Both the position numbers and the translations under genes were made by a program. Of a stretch of 6,275 bases of DNA, positions 1 through 6,275 are shown in pieces. This DNA comes from Elusimicrobia bacterium RIFCSPLOWO2_01_FULL_59_12 (GTDB taxonomy: Bacteria; Elusimicrobiota; Elusimicrobia; 2-01-FULL-59-12): assembly GCA_001800075.1 (NCBI GenBank), contig MGUR01000020.1, positions 9,910 to 16,184 on the forward strand, in the 5' to 3' direction. Within the stretch, counting starts at the first letter, position 1. Each line of letters opens with the position of its first letter. The notes under the pieces were generated by a model. That model made no database searches. It was not told the DNA's origin and worked only from the letters and a program-made list of their open reading frames with translations.

Positions 1-138
1 CAGGCGCCGCAATGTGTCTGCGGGAAAAACCCCTGGGCGCGATTGCCTTCACGGAAGGCCGTGCAGGCCTCGGAGGCCGAACGGCTCGCTAACCCGCGCG
101 CGCGCAGCGTCCGCATGCGCGTGCTGGAAAAAATCTAA
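1..138 (+). CDS. rsmH: RsmH (MraW), 16S rRNA C1402 N4-methyltransferase, C-terminal end only
   Basis: An open frame enters from the left edge and ends at TAA 136-138, giving 45 residues. It shows the typical end of RsmH: a CxCG-like segment (CVCGKNP, residues 5-11 of the visible part), a basic SRK stretch where family members often have TRKP, then NPRARSVRMRVLEKI at the very end, close to the family's NPRARSAKLR ending. RsmH uses S-adenosylmethionine to methylate the N4 position of C1402 in 16S rRNA; the catalytic domain lies outside the window. It is normally the gene just before ftsL in dcw clusters, as here. Its stop codon shares one base with the ftsL start. The fragment is too short to judge the rest of the protein, but the ending plus context makes the call strong. 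Confidence 0.93.
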   Translation, partial: QAPQCVCGKNPWARLPSRKAVQASEAERLANPRARSVRMRVLEKI

Positions 139-428
139 TGCGTTGGAACCGGTCCTCCATCAACACGCTGGGGCAGGGACTTAAAGTTCTGGGCGCCACG
201 CTGTTCATACTGATGTTTATGGTCTGGCAGCACGTTGAAGCGCGGCGTCTGGAGCGGTGGGTTGAGACGATGCGTAAAGAGGAAGACAAGCTGGTGTATC
301 TGAATGCCCGCATGCAGAGCCAGATCAATCAATGGCTTGCGCCCAGCCATTTGGAGAGCATGGCCCGAAAAGAGCTCGGGATGATTCCCCTGGACGCCAA
401 GCATCGCATCGGCATGGTCATTCCATGA
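138..428 (+). CDS. ftsL: FtsL-like cell division protein
   Basis: This encodes a 96-residue bitopic membrane protein. A short basic N-terminus (residues 1-16) is followed by one hydrophobic segment (about 15-30, ending LFILMFMVW), a charged heptad-like stretch likely to form a coiled coil (about 33-66), and a C-terminal ARKELGMIPLD segment (76-86) resembling the end of FtsL/DivIC-type proteins. In known systems FtsL pairs with FtsB (DivIC), bridges to FtsQ and helps activate FtsWI at the septum, with the coiled coil outside the cytoplasmic membrane. FtsL diverges rapidly, so the call rests on architecture, the LGM-P motif and position between rsmH and ftsI. The ATG at 138 overlaps the rsmH stop; a weak GGA lies at 126-128, the only Shine-Dalgarno-like element near any start here. 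Its end overlaps the ftsI start by ATGA. An FtsB/DivIC-type assignment is the main alternative, but context favours FtsL. Confidence 0.85.
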   Translation: MRWNRSSINTLGQGLKVLGATLFILMFMVWQHVEARRLERWVETMRKEEDKLVYLNARMQSQINQWLAPSHLESMARKELGMIPLDAKHRIGMVIP

Positions 429-2191
429 TCCCCTTGCACCGTATCTGGGTCGCCTGCATGGCCTCGCTGGCCGTTTTTGCCCTGGTCGTGGGACGGCTGG
501 GGTATCTTCAGATCTACCGTCATGCCGCTTTGTCGATGAAAGCGGAGCGGGAACACGCCCGCCGCTTCGATCAAACCCACCGCGGAGCGATTCTCGATCG
601 CTTTGGCCACGTCTTGGCGATGACCCTGGGCGGCGGCTCCTGCTTCGCCGATCCGAAAAAAATTAAGAACCCGGCGGCCACGGCCCGCCTGCTATCTCCT
701 CTGCTGAATGTGCCGGCGGCCGAATTGGAAACAAAATTCTCGCAACGCAGGCGATTTGTGTGGCTGGCCCGGCGATTGGATCCGGAGCGCGCGCTGCAGG
801 TGAAGAGCCAGGCGCTCCTCGGGATTTCCGTCGTCACTGAAAGCAAACGTTTTTATCCGGAAGAGACGCTTGCCGCGCAGGTGCTGGGGGTGGTGGGTGC
901 GGATCATGCCGGGGCGTCCGGCGTGGAGCAGGCGACCGATGGATGGCTTCGCGGCCGGTCGACTCCGTACGCCTTTGCCTCCATGTCCTTTGCCAGCCGG
1001 TTCGCGCGATTGACAGCGAAAGGCGAGGCCGTTCCGCGTTCCGTGGTGTTGACGCTGGACCGGACGCTGCAGTACATCGTTGAACAGGAGTTGGCGGCGC
1101 AGATGGAGCTCTCGCGCGCGAAAAGCGGGACCGTGATCGTTCAAGACCCGCACACCGGAGACATTCTGGCGATGGCGTCCGCCCCCTCCTTTAATCCGAA
1201 CCTCTGGGGTGACCGCCGCGCCAGGACAGGCTACACCGTGGACATGCTTAAAAATATTTCCGTTGAATCCGTGGTGGAGCCCGGTTCGACCTTCAAGTTG
1301 ATTACGGCCGCTGCCGCCCTGGACCAGCGGGTCGTCTCGCTCAGGGACGGGTTTTTCTGTGAAAACGGCCTGTGGCAAATCCGGGGACGCGAGATTCACG
1401 ACCACGAAAAGGACGGCTGGTTGACGTTCACCGAGGTTATAAGCCGGTCGTCGAATATCGGGACGGCCAAAGTGGCCATGAAGGTCGGTCCGGAGACGCT
1501 GTTCCGGTACGCGCGCGCTTTCGGATTTGGGATGCCCACCGGGTGTGGCCTTCCGGGCGATGGCAGCGGGATCCTCAGAAACCCCCGCGTGTGGAGTTCG
1601 GGGAGCCTGATCACCATCGCGTTTGGGCAGGAAGTGGGCGTCACGCCCCTGCAGATGGTGAACGCCTACAGCGTGGTCGCCAATGGAGGCTTGCTGCTGG
1701 AACCCCGTCTTTACAAAGGCGTGATCGATGAAAACGGCGCCTATCATGAGTGGGAAAGCCGGCGGCCCATTCGGCGCGTGGTTTCAAATCAAACGGTCGC
1801 GTCTCTGAAACGTATTTTGAAAGAAGCGGTGGATCATGGGACCGGCAAGTCCGCGCGGGTGGAGGGCGTGGAGGTGGCGGGCAAGACGGGCACCGCGCAG
1901 AAAATTGACATGGCCACGCGCCGGTACCATTCCGACAGTTTTCTGGCGTCCTTCTGCGGATTTGCCCCGGTCGAGTCCCCTCGCCTGGTGATCGGCGTGT
2001 TCCTGGATGATCCGAAAACGTCCCAGTGGGGAGGCGCAGAGGCGGCTCCGCTGTTTTCCCGCATCGTGCGCGCCGCCTCCTCATACCTCCGGTGGGAACC
2101 TCAGGACATGGGGCCGGTGGCGGCCCGCATGCCGGCGGACCCGCCCGCCGGACAGACAGGCCGGTTCACGCGCACCATCACGCAACTTTAA
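425..2191 (+). CDS. ftsI: FtsI (PBP3-type), septal peptidoglycan D,D-transpeptidase
   Basis: A 588-residue class B penicillin-binding protein that cross-links peptidoglycan at the septum, acting outside the membrane with FtsW. After only about seven residues comes one membrane anchor (about 8-25). The dimerisation/pedestal domain follows, with RGAILDRFG at 53-61. The transpeptidase domain has all three active-site motifs: SxxK as S288-T-F-K291 with S288 the acyl-ester nucleophile, SxN as S342-S-N344, and K487-T-G-T490. HDHEKDGWLTF (325-335) and GQEVGVTPLQM (401-411) are further class B landmarks. After about residue 556 there is a Pro/Ala/Gly-rich tail. No PASTA repeats follow, which argues against a SpoVD or PBP2x type. 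The frame stays open back to an ATG at 332, but the start at 425 puts the anchor at the N-terminus, whereas the extra 31 residues would be polar, basic and buried in ftsL. The start forms ATGA with the ftsL stop and lacks a clear ribosome binding site, suggesting coupled translation. An elongation-type PBP2 is less likely given ftsL next door. Confidence 0.95.
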   Translation: MIPLHRIWVACMASLAVFALVVGRLGYLQIYRHAALSMKAEREHARRFDQTHRGAILDRFGHVLAMTLGGGSCFADPKKIKNPAATARLLSPLLNVPAAELETKFSQRRRFVWLARRLDPERALQVKSQALLGISVVTESKRFYPEETLAAQVLGVVGADHAGASGVEQATDGWLRGRSTPYAFASMSFASRFARLTAKGEAVPRSVVLTLDRTLQYIVEQELAAQMELSRAKSGTVIVQDPHTGDILAMASAPSFNPNLWGDRRARTGYTVDMLKNISVESVVEPGSTFKLITAAAALDQRVVSLRDGFFCENGLWQIRGREIHDHEKDGWLTFTEVISRSSNIGTAKVAMKVGPETLFRYARAFGFGMPTGCGLPGDGSGILRNPRVWSSGSLITIAFGQEVGVTPLQMVNAYSVVANGGLLLEPRLYKGVIDENGAYHEWESRRPIRRVVSNQTVASLKRILKEAVDHGTGKSARVEGVEVAGKTGTAQKIDMATRRYHSDSFLASFCGFAPVESPRLVIGVFLDDPKTSQWGGAEAAPLFSRIVRAASSYLRWEPQDMGPVAARMPADPPAGQTGRFTRTITQL

Positions 2192-2200
2192 CGCCGCGTC

Positions 2201-3688
2201 ATGAAAACTCTCACGTCTTTGCTCGACGGGTTCTTCGCCCAGGTGTTTGGGCCCGTCGATATCCCGATCACGGATATTGTTTTTGACTCCCGGAAAGCGA
2301 CCGCGGGAAGTCTCTTCGTCGCCCTAAAGGGCGTGCATCAGGACGGCCTTCGTTTTGCGGCGGATGCGGTGAAGGCGGGCGCCGTCGCCGTGGTGAGCGA
2401 AAAACCTCTCGAACATCCTCACGTGACGCAGGTGGTCGTCCCTGACGCGCTCAAAGCGCTGGCTGATCTGGCGCTCCGGTTCTGGGACGCCCCCTCACGG
2501 AAACTCCTCACTGTCGGCATCACCGGAACCAATGGAAAAACCACGGTGTGTTATCTGGTGGAATCCATTTTGGCCGCTGCCGGCATCGCGCCCGCCGTCT
2601 TGGGAACGGTCAATTACCGTTACGGAAATCAGGTTTTCCCGGCCCCCAACACGACGCCTTTCTCCAGCGATCTGCAGCGGTTCATGGCGCAGGCGCTTGC
2701 CGCCGGGTCGACGGCCTGCGTGATGGAGGTGTCCTCGCATGCGCTTTCCCTGGGTCGCGTGGAAGGGGTCGATTTCGACGTGGCCGTTTTCACCAACCTG
2801 ACCCAGGACCATCTCGATTTTCATAAAAACGCGGAGGCTTACGGCGACGCCAAGATGCGGTTGTTTAAAATGCTCGATCCGGCCACCTCCAAGCGGCACC
2901 CGCGGTGCGCCGTATTAAACATGGAGGACCCCTGGGCCGCCCGCATGCAAGCCGCCTGCCGCGTGCCGACGCTGGGTTACGCGTTGAAGAGCAAAGCCGA
3001 TGTGACCGCCGCGCGCGTTGAGTGCGACGCGTCCGGCAGCCGGTTCGAACTCCAGATACGCGGCCGCCCGCCCTTGCCGGTCCGCCTCGCGCTTCTCGGT
3101 GAATTCAACGTGACCAACGCGCTGGCCGCCGCCGGCGTCGCGTCCAGCCAGGGGGTGGCGGACTCCGCTCTGGTGAAGGGATTGGAATCCGTTAAAGGCG
3201 TTCCGGGACGCATGGAGCGCGTGGACGCCGGACAACCTTTTACGGTCCTGGTGGACTACGCCCACACCGAAGACGCCCTGCGGAACGTCCTGACGGCTCT
3301 CCGGCGGCTCCAGCCCAAACGGATGGTGACCGTATTTGGCTGCGGGGGCGACCGGGACCGCATCAAGCGGCCTCTGATGGGCGAGGCGGCGGCCCGATTA
3401 AGCGACGAAATTTTCCTGACCTCGGATAATCCGCGAAGCGAAGATCCCTCCCGGATCGCGATGGATGTGGAAGTCGGCATTCGCCGGGTGCGGTCGGACC
3501 ACTACCAGATCGTCCTTGAGCGGCAGGCCGCCATCGAGCAGGCGCTGGCCCAGGCGCGCGCCGGGGACATTGTTCTGATCGCCGGGAAAGGCCACGAGAC
3601 CCATCAGATCCTGCCGGACCGCACAATCCCTTTCGATGATCGCCAGGTCGCGCGGCGGCTGCTGACGGCTTCCTTCTCGAAACGCTGA
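2201..3688 (+). CDS. murE: MurE, UDP-MurNAc-L-Ala-D-Glu:meso-diaminopimelate ligase
   Basis: This 495-residue cytoplasmic ligase uses ATP to add the third stem-peptide residue to UDP-MurNAc-L-Ala-D-Glu. The three Mur-ligase domains are visible: an N-terminal UDP-binding domain (about 1-95, with DSRKATAGSLFVAL at 29-42), a central ATPase domain with the P-loop GITGTNGKTT (106-115), NTTP (150-153), SSHAL (178-182) and the lysine expected to be carbamylated (K218 in GDAKMRLF), and a C-terminal domain (about 331-495). The C-terminal domain carries DNPR (409-412) and GKGHE (462-466). DNPR is the known signature of meso-DAP-specific MurE; L-Lys enzymes differ there, so DAP peptidoglycan is predicted. 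The normally YAHTPD segment reads YAHTED (353-358), a Pro-to-Glu change of uncertain meaning. The start lies 9 bases after ftsI with no clear Shine-Dalgarno sequence. Length is normal for the family. Confidence 0.97.
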   Translation: MKTLTSLLDGFFAQVFGPVDIPITDIVFDSRKATAGSLFVALKGVHQDGLRFAADAVKAGAVAVVSEKPLEHPHVTQVVVPDALKALADLALRFWDAPSRKLLTVGITGTNGKTTVCYLVESILAAAGIAPAVLGTVNYRYGNQVFPAPNTTPFSSDLQRFMAQALAAGSTACVMEVSSHALSLGRVEGVDFDVAVFTNLTQDHLDFHKNAEAYGDAKMRLFKMLDPATSKRHPRCAVLNMEDPWAARMQAACRVPTLGYALKSKADVTAARVECDASGSRFELQIRGRPPLPVRLALLGEFNVTNALAAAGVASSQGVADSALVKGLESVKGVPGRMERVDAGQPFTVLVDYAHTEDALRNVLTALRRLQPKRMVTVFGCGGDRDRIKRPLMGEAAARLSDEIFLTSDNPRSEDPSRIAMDVEVGIRRVRSDHYQIVLERQAAIEQALAQARAGDIVLIAGKGHETHQILPDRTIPFDDRQVARRLLTASFSKR

Positions 3689-3689
3689 G

Positions 3690-5096
3690 ATGACTTTTAC
3701 CGCCAGGGATTTCATTGGTGCCAGCCAGGCCGCGTTCCTTCTGGGCGGACCGCTGGACGCCTTCCAGGGTCTTTCCATTGATACCCGCACGCTTCAAGAA
3801 GGTGATCTCTTCTTCGCCATCCCCGGTCCGCATCACGATGGTCACGACCATTTGGAGGACGCCGCCCGCAAAGGGGCCGCCGGGTGCGTGATTCAGTCCC
3901 TGGATCAACGCGTGAATTTCGAGCGCTCCCGGCCGCCGCTGATGTTCCTTGTGCCCGACAGCATTTCCGCCCTCCAGCAATGGGCCCGCTTTCTGCGTCA
4001 ACGCTCGACCGCTACCTTCATCGGGATCACCGGAAGCAACGGGAAAACGACCACCAAGGAAATGGCCGCATCCATACTCGAACGTGTCGGAAAAACCCTC
4101 TCTTCCCGGGGGAACCTGAACAATCACTTGGGACTGCCGCTGACCTTAAGCCGGTTAGAACCGGATCATCGTTTTGCCGCACTGGAAATGGGAGCGTCTC
4201 AACCCGGCGATATCGCTTTATTGGCGGAGATCGCCGCTCCGACGGTAGGCGTGATCACCAATATTGGGAAAACCCACTTGGAAAAGCTGGGTTCTCAGGA
4301 AGGCATTCTCAAAGAAAAGCGCGCCCTCTGGGACCGGCTTCCATCAGACGGGGTGGCCGTCATCAATCAGGATGATCCTTTCCTGGCGGCCGCAGCCGGT
4401 ACGTTGGCCTGTCGTAAAATCTTTTTTGGGATGACCGCCTTGGCGGATGTCCGCGCGGAACAGGTGCAGGAAGAAGAGGAAAGCGTTCGGTTTATGCTGC
4501 AGATCAAGGGACAGCGAGCTCCCGTGCGCCTGCCGGTCGCCGGACATTTTCAGGTGATGAACGCGCTGGCCGCGGCGGGCGTTGCGCACGCGGTCGGTGT
4601 CCCGGTTCAGGAGATCGCGCTGGGATTGGCGTCCTTCCGTCCTGCGGCGATGCGGATGCAGCGGGTGCCGCACCCCAGCGGGGCCGTGCTGATCAACGAT
4701 GCGTATAACGCGAACCCGACGTCCGTCCGAGCTTCTGTGAGCGGTTTCTGTCAGAGTTATGCACGGCGCCCGCGTTGGCTTGTCCTGGGGGATATGCGAG
4801 AATTAGGGGCCGGTGCGCGGAATGAACACCGCGATCTGGGGTCGTGGCTGGCAGGTCAGCCCTTGGATCGCGTCTTCCTTTATGGAAGGGATACCCGCTT
4901 TGTTTTGGAGGGTCTCCGGATAAAGTCCAAGACATTCCGGGTTGAACGGTACCGCAAAAAACGGCTGCTGCTGGCAGAACTTCAAAGGTCTCTTGCTGAG
5001 AAGCCTGTTATTTTGTTCAAAGGGTCACGCGTGATGCGGTTGGAGGACATCATTCGCCCCTTGGCTGAGATGAATCCCGGACTCCTGGCGCATTAA
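3690..5096 (+). CDS. murF: MurF, UDP-MurNAc-tripeptide:D-alanyl-D-alanine ligase
   Basis: This 468-residue cytoplasmic enzyme adds the D-Ala-D-Ala dipeptide with ATP, completing UDP-MurNAc-pentapeptide, the MraY substrate. The N-terminal domain (about 1-105) contains SIDTRTLQEGDLFFAI (29-44). The ATPase domain has the P-loop GITGSNGKTTTKE (112-124), the MurF-typical GNLNNHLGLPLTL (141-153), EMGAS (166-170) and TNIGKTHLE (190-198). The C-terminal domain shows DAYNANPTS (337-345), LGDMRELG (366-373) and KGSRVMRLE (444-452). NLNNHLG and DAYNANP separate it from MurE and MurC. It begins one base after the murE stop, so ribosomes may reinitiate from murE; no Shine-Dalgarno sequence is visible. It shares NALAAAGVA (291-299) with its paralogue MurE (306-314), a conserved Mur-ligase segment. 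Length fits the family and no key motif is missing. Confidence 0.97.
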   Translation: MTFTARDFIGASQAAFLLGGPLDAFQGLSIDTRTLQEGDLFFAIPGPHHDGHDHLEDAARKGAAGCVIQSLDQRVNFERSRPPLMFLVPDSISALQQWARFLRQRSTATFIGITGSNGKTTTKEMAASILERVGKTLSSRGNLNNHLGLPLTLSRLEPDHRFAALEMGASQPGDIALLAEIAAPTVGVITNIGKTHLEKLGSQEGILKEKRALWDRLPSDGVAVINQDDPFLAAAAGTLACRKIFFGMTALADVRAEQVQEEEESVRFMLQIKGQRAPVRLPVAGHFQVMNALAAAGVAHAVGVPVQEIALGLASFRPAAMRMQRVPHPSGAVLINDAYNANPTSVRASVSGFCQSYARRPRWLVLGDMRELGAGARNEHRDLGSWLAGQPLDRVFLYGRDTRFVLEGLRIKSKTFRVERYRKKRLLLAELQRSLAEKPVILFKGSRVMRLEDIIRPLAEMNPGLLAH

Positions 5097-5101
5097 TCGG
5101 C

Positions 5102-6184
5102 ATGCTCTACTACCTCTATACCTTCAAAGCCGTCTTCTCGCCGCTCAACGTTTTTCAGTACATCACTTTTCGTTCGGGCGCGGCTTTCCTGACCGCGTTG
5201 GGGATTTCCTTGATGGTGGGGCCGCGGGCCATCCGCTGGCTGCGCGCGCGAGGCGTCTCTCAAACGATTCGCGCCGACGGCCCTCCCCAGCACCATGCCA
5301 AAACGGGCACGCCGACGATGGGCGGCCTGATCATTTTCTTGGCGATGGGGATCGCCTCTCTGTTGTGGGCGCGCATCACCGACCGCTGGGTCATTTTATT
5401 TCTGATATCGGCGACCGCGCTCTGGCTGATCGGCTTTCTGGATGACTATCTCAAAAGTCTGAATCCGCGGAAGCAGGGGCTGACCCCCAGCATCAAGATG
5501 ACCGGACAGCTGGTGCTGGCGCTTTTTGTCGCCGGGTATCTCTACCACTCGCCTCCCAACGCCGAGTTCGCTGCCCGGGTGAACATTCCTTATTTGAAGG
5601 ATGTCACGTTGGACTTGGGCATGTTGTATGTGCCGTTCGTCATGATGATTCTTGTCGGTTCTTCGAATGCCGTCAACCTGGCGGACGGGCTGGATGGTTT
5701 GGCGAGCGGGACGGTGATTATTTCGGCGCTCACCTACGGCGTGTTGGCCTACCTGGCAGGTCACAGCAAGTTTTCCCAATATCTTCGCCTGATTCCGGTG
5801 CCGGGCGCCGGCGAGCTGACTGTTCTTTTGGCCGCCCTGGTCGGCGCCTGCCTGGGTTTCCTCTGGTACAACGCCCACCCGGCCGAGATCTTCATGGGCG
5901 ACACGGGCTCTCTGTTTCTTGGAGGATGCATCGGGCTGGCGGCGATTTGCGTCAAACAGGAGCTTCTTCTTCTCATTGTGGGGGGGGTTTTTGTCGCCGA
6001 GGCGCTGTCGGTGCTTGCTCAGGTCTATTCCTTCCGTGTCCATAAGAGGCGGATATTTAAGATGGCGCCGCTTCACCATCATTTTGAGCTTCTGGGGTGG
6101 GCGGAATCCAAGATTACCATCCGCTTCTGGATCGTCGCGATCGTGCTGGCGCTAGTCGCATTAGCTTCATTGAAATTGCGCTAA
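5102..6184 (+). CDS. mraY: MraY, phospho-MurNAc-pentapeptide transferase
   Basis: A 360-residue integral membrane enzyme, the same length as the E. coli protein. It transfers phospho-MurNAc-pentapeptide from UDP to undecaprenyl phosphate on the cytoplasmic face, producing lipid I. About ten hydrophobic segments can be picked out by eye (near 25-44, 72-90, 96-113, 133-149, 172-188, 200-220, 237-257, 270-286, 287-308 and 342-359), matching the known ten-helix fold. The cytoplasmic active-site motifs are all present: HAKTGTPTMGG (65-75), the aspartate pair D114-D115 in FLDDY, NLADGLDGL (192-200), D267 in FMGDTGS, and the histidine triplet 325-327 in MAPLHHHFEL. These separate MraY from the related WecA-type transferases. 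The gene starts 5 bases after murF with no obvious ribosome binding site. A run of eight G at 5980-5987 encodes part of the ninth hydrophobic segment without disturbing the frame. Confidence 0.98.
   Translation: MLYYLYTFKAVFSPLNVFQYITFRSGAAFLTALGISLMVGPRAIRWLRARGVSQTIRADGPPQHHAKTGTPTMGGLIIFLAMGIASLLWARITDRWVILFLISATALWLIGFLDDYLKSLNPRKQGLTPSIKMTGQLVLALFVAGYLYHSPPNAEFAARVNIPYLKDVTLDLGMLYVPFVMMILVGSSNAVNLADGLDGLASGTVIISALTYGVLAYLAGHSKFSQYLRLIPVPGAGELTVLLAALVGACLGFLWYNAHPAEIFMGDTGSLFLGGCIGLAAICVKQELLLLIVGGVFVAEALSVLAQVYSFRVHKRRIFKMAPLHHHFELLGWAESKITIRFWIVAIVLALVALASLKLR
5980..5987 (+). repeat. eight-G homopolymer followed by five T, inside mraY
   Basis: Eight consecutive G (5980-5987) run straight into five T (5988-5992). 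In the mraY frame this reads the end of V293, then G294, G295, V296 and F297, and the frame stays intact through the downstream histidine triplet, so the sequence as given is not frameshifted. It is the longest homopolymer I noticed in the window, and a spot where replication slippage or sequencing indels could occur. Confidence 0.85.
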
Positions 6185-6275
6185 ATGGCGCAGCCTTCGG
6201 AATTGCATGTGAAGGGTCAGTTTGTCGGCGTCCTGGGCGCCGGCCGTTCCGGATTGGCGGCGGCGGGCCTGCTGG
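6185..6275 (+). CDS. murD: MurD, UDP-MurNAc-L-Ala:D-glutamate ligase, N-terminal start only
   Basis: Thirty codons plus one base are present before the window ends. The visible N-terminus has a beta strand and glycine-rich turn, GQFVGVLGAGRSGLAAAGLL (11-30), with GAGRSG at 18-23, the pattern of the MurD N-terminal Rossmann-like domain that holds the UDP moiety. MurD adds D-glutamate to UDP-MurNAc-L-Ala in the cytoplasm, the step before MurE. MurC begins with a similar glycine-rich motif, but GxGRSG followed by LAAA and the place directly after mraY favour MurD. The ATG follows the mraY stop with no intervening base (TAAATG), which suggests coupled translation. The ATPase domain lies outside the window, so completeness cannot be judged. 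Confidence 0.9.
   Translation, partial: MAQPSELHVKGQFVGVLGAGRSGLAAAGLL

Larger units (their letters stand above)
1..6275 (+). other. dcw (division and cell wall) cluster segment, probable single operon
   Basis: Seven genes lie head to tail on one strand in the order rsmH, ftsL, ftsI, murE, murF, mraY, murD, the classical dcw order. Junctions are a 1-base overlap (TAATG at 136-140), a 4-base overlap (ATGA at 425-428), and gaps of 9, 1, 5 and 0 bases. No intergenic stretch could hold a terminator or conventional promoter, so transcription presumably begins upstream of the window and continues past it into the rest of murD. Co-transcription is inferred from the packing; gene identities rest on the motifs given in each entry. 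Confidence 0.93.

Noticed and set aside
65..77. A near-perfect GC-rich inverted repeat (GGCCTC, G, GAGGCC).
   Set aside because: It lies within the rsmH coding end, has a one-base loop and no following T run, so it is not a credible terminator or operator.
95..105. An alternating CG run near the end of rsmH.
   Set aside because: It encodes the conserved PRAR residues in a GC-rich genome; codon choice explains it.
656..662. A seven-A run in ftsI that might be a slippery frameshift site.
   Set aside because: The zero frame reads AAA AAA after CCG, so it lacks the X XXY YYZ phase of a programmed -1 site, and the frame continues intact through all PBP motifs.
692..1747. A 351-codon open frame on the minus strand opposite ftsI.
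   Set aside because: Its translation is rich in His, Arg, Gly and Pro with no recognisable domain, and it lies wholly antisense to the ftsI transpeptidase domain. It is typical of GC-rich shadow frames.
3363..4127. A 254-codon minus-strand open frame spanning the murE/murF junction.
   Set aside because: It is antisense to two motif-verified ligase genes, has low-complexity Arg/Gly/Pro composition and shows no domain of its own.
3116..4586. Near-identical NALAAAGVA segments in murE (from 3116) and murF (from 4560), considered as a possible recombination or gene conversion repeat.
   Set aside because: This is a conserved Mur-ligase family segment, the shared DNA is only about 14 bases and the flanks diverge, so common ancestry and function explain it.
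5396..6082. A 228-codon minus-strand open frame opposite mraY.
   Set aside because: Its strongly Arg/Gln/His-rich translation is what the complement of a hydrophobic membrane-protein gene gives; there is no independent coding support.

Overview
This window is a segment of a bacterial division and cell-wall (dcw) gene cluster. All genes are on the + strand and coding is almost gap-free. In order it holds the 3' end of rsmH, a small ftsL-like gene, ftsI (a class B penicillin-binding protein), murE, murF, mraY and the 5' end of murD. This is the classical dcw order. Every complete gene carries the family motifs at roughly the expected spacing. I see no mobile element, RNA gene, CRISPR array, defence locus or unrecognised complete gene.

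Layout: the 45-codon rsmH tail ends at 138 and its stop overlaps the ftsL start (TAATG). ftsL (138-428) overlaps ftsI by ATGA (ftsI start 425). ftsI ends at 2191 and murE starts 9 bases later at 2201. murE ends at 3688 and murF starts after a single base at 3690. murF ends at 5096 and mraY starts 5 bases later at 5102. mraY ends at 6184 and murD starts on the next base, running off the window. The largest gap is 9 bases, so there is no room for an internal terminator or conventional intergenic promoter. The segment is best read as one transcript with translational coupling.

How the genes work together: MurD adds D-Glu, MurE the third residue (meso-diaminopimelate, judged from its DNPR motif) and MurF D-Ala-D-Ala to the UDP-MurNAc peptide in the cytoplasm. 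MraY then moves phospho-MurNAc-pentapeptide onto undecaprenyl phosphate to make lipid I. FtsI cross-links the finished peptidoglycan at the division septum, with FtsL as part of its activating complex. RsmH methylates 16S rRNA and is a usual dcw passenger.

Organism: a GC-rich bacterium that makes DAP-type peptidoglycan and septates with FtsL/FtsI. FtsI has no visible PASTA repeats, unlike many Firmicute and actinobacterial counterparts, which leans towards a Gram-negative-type lineage. Few starts have a recognisable Shine-Dalgarno sequence. I cannot fix the phylum from the sequence alone. This is a conserved housekeeping region, and I found no evidence of a new system; the findings listed are modest.
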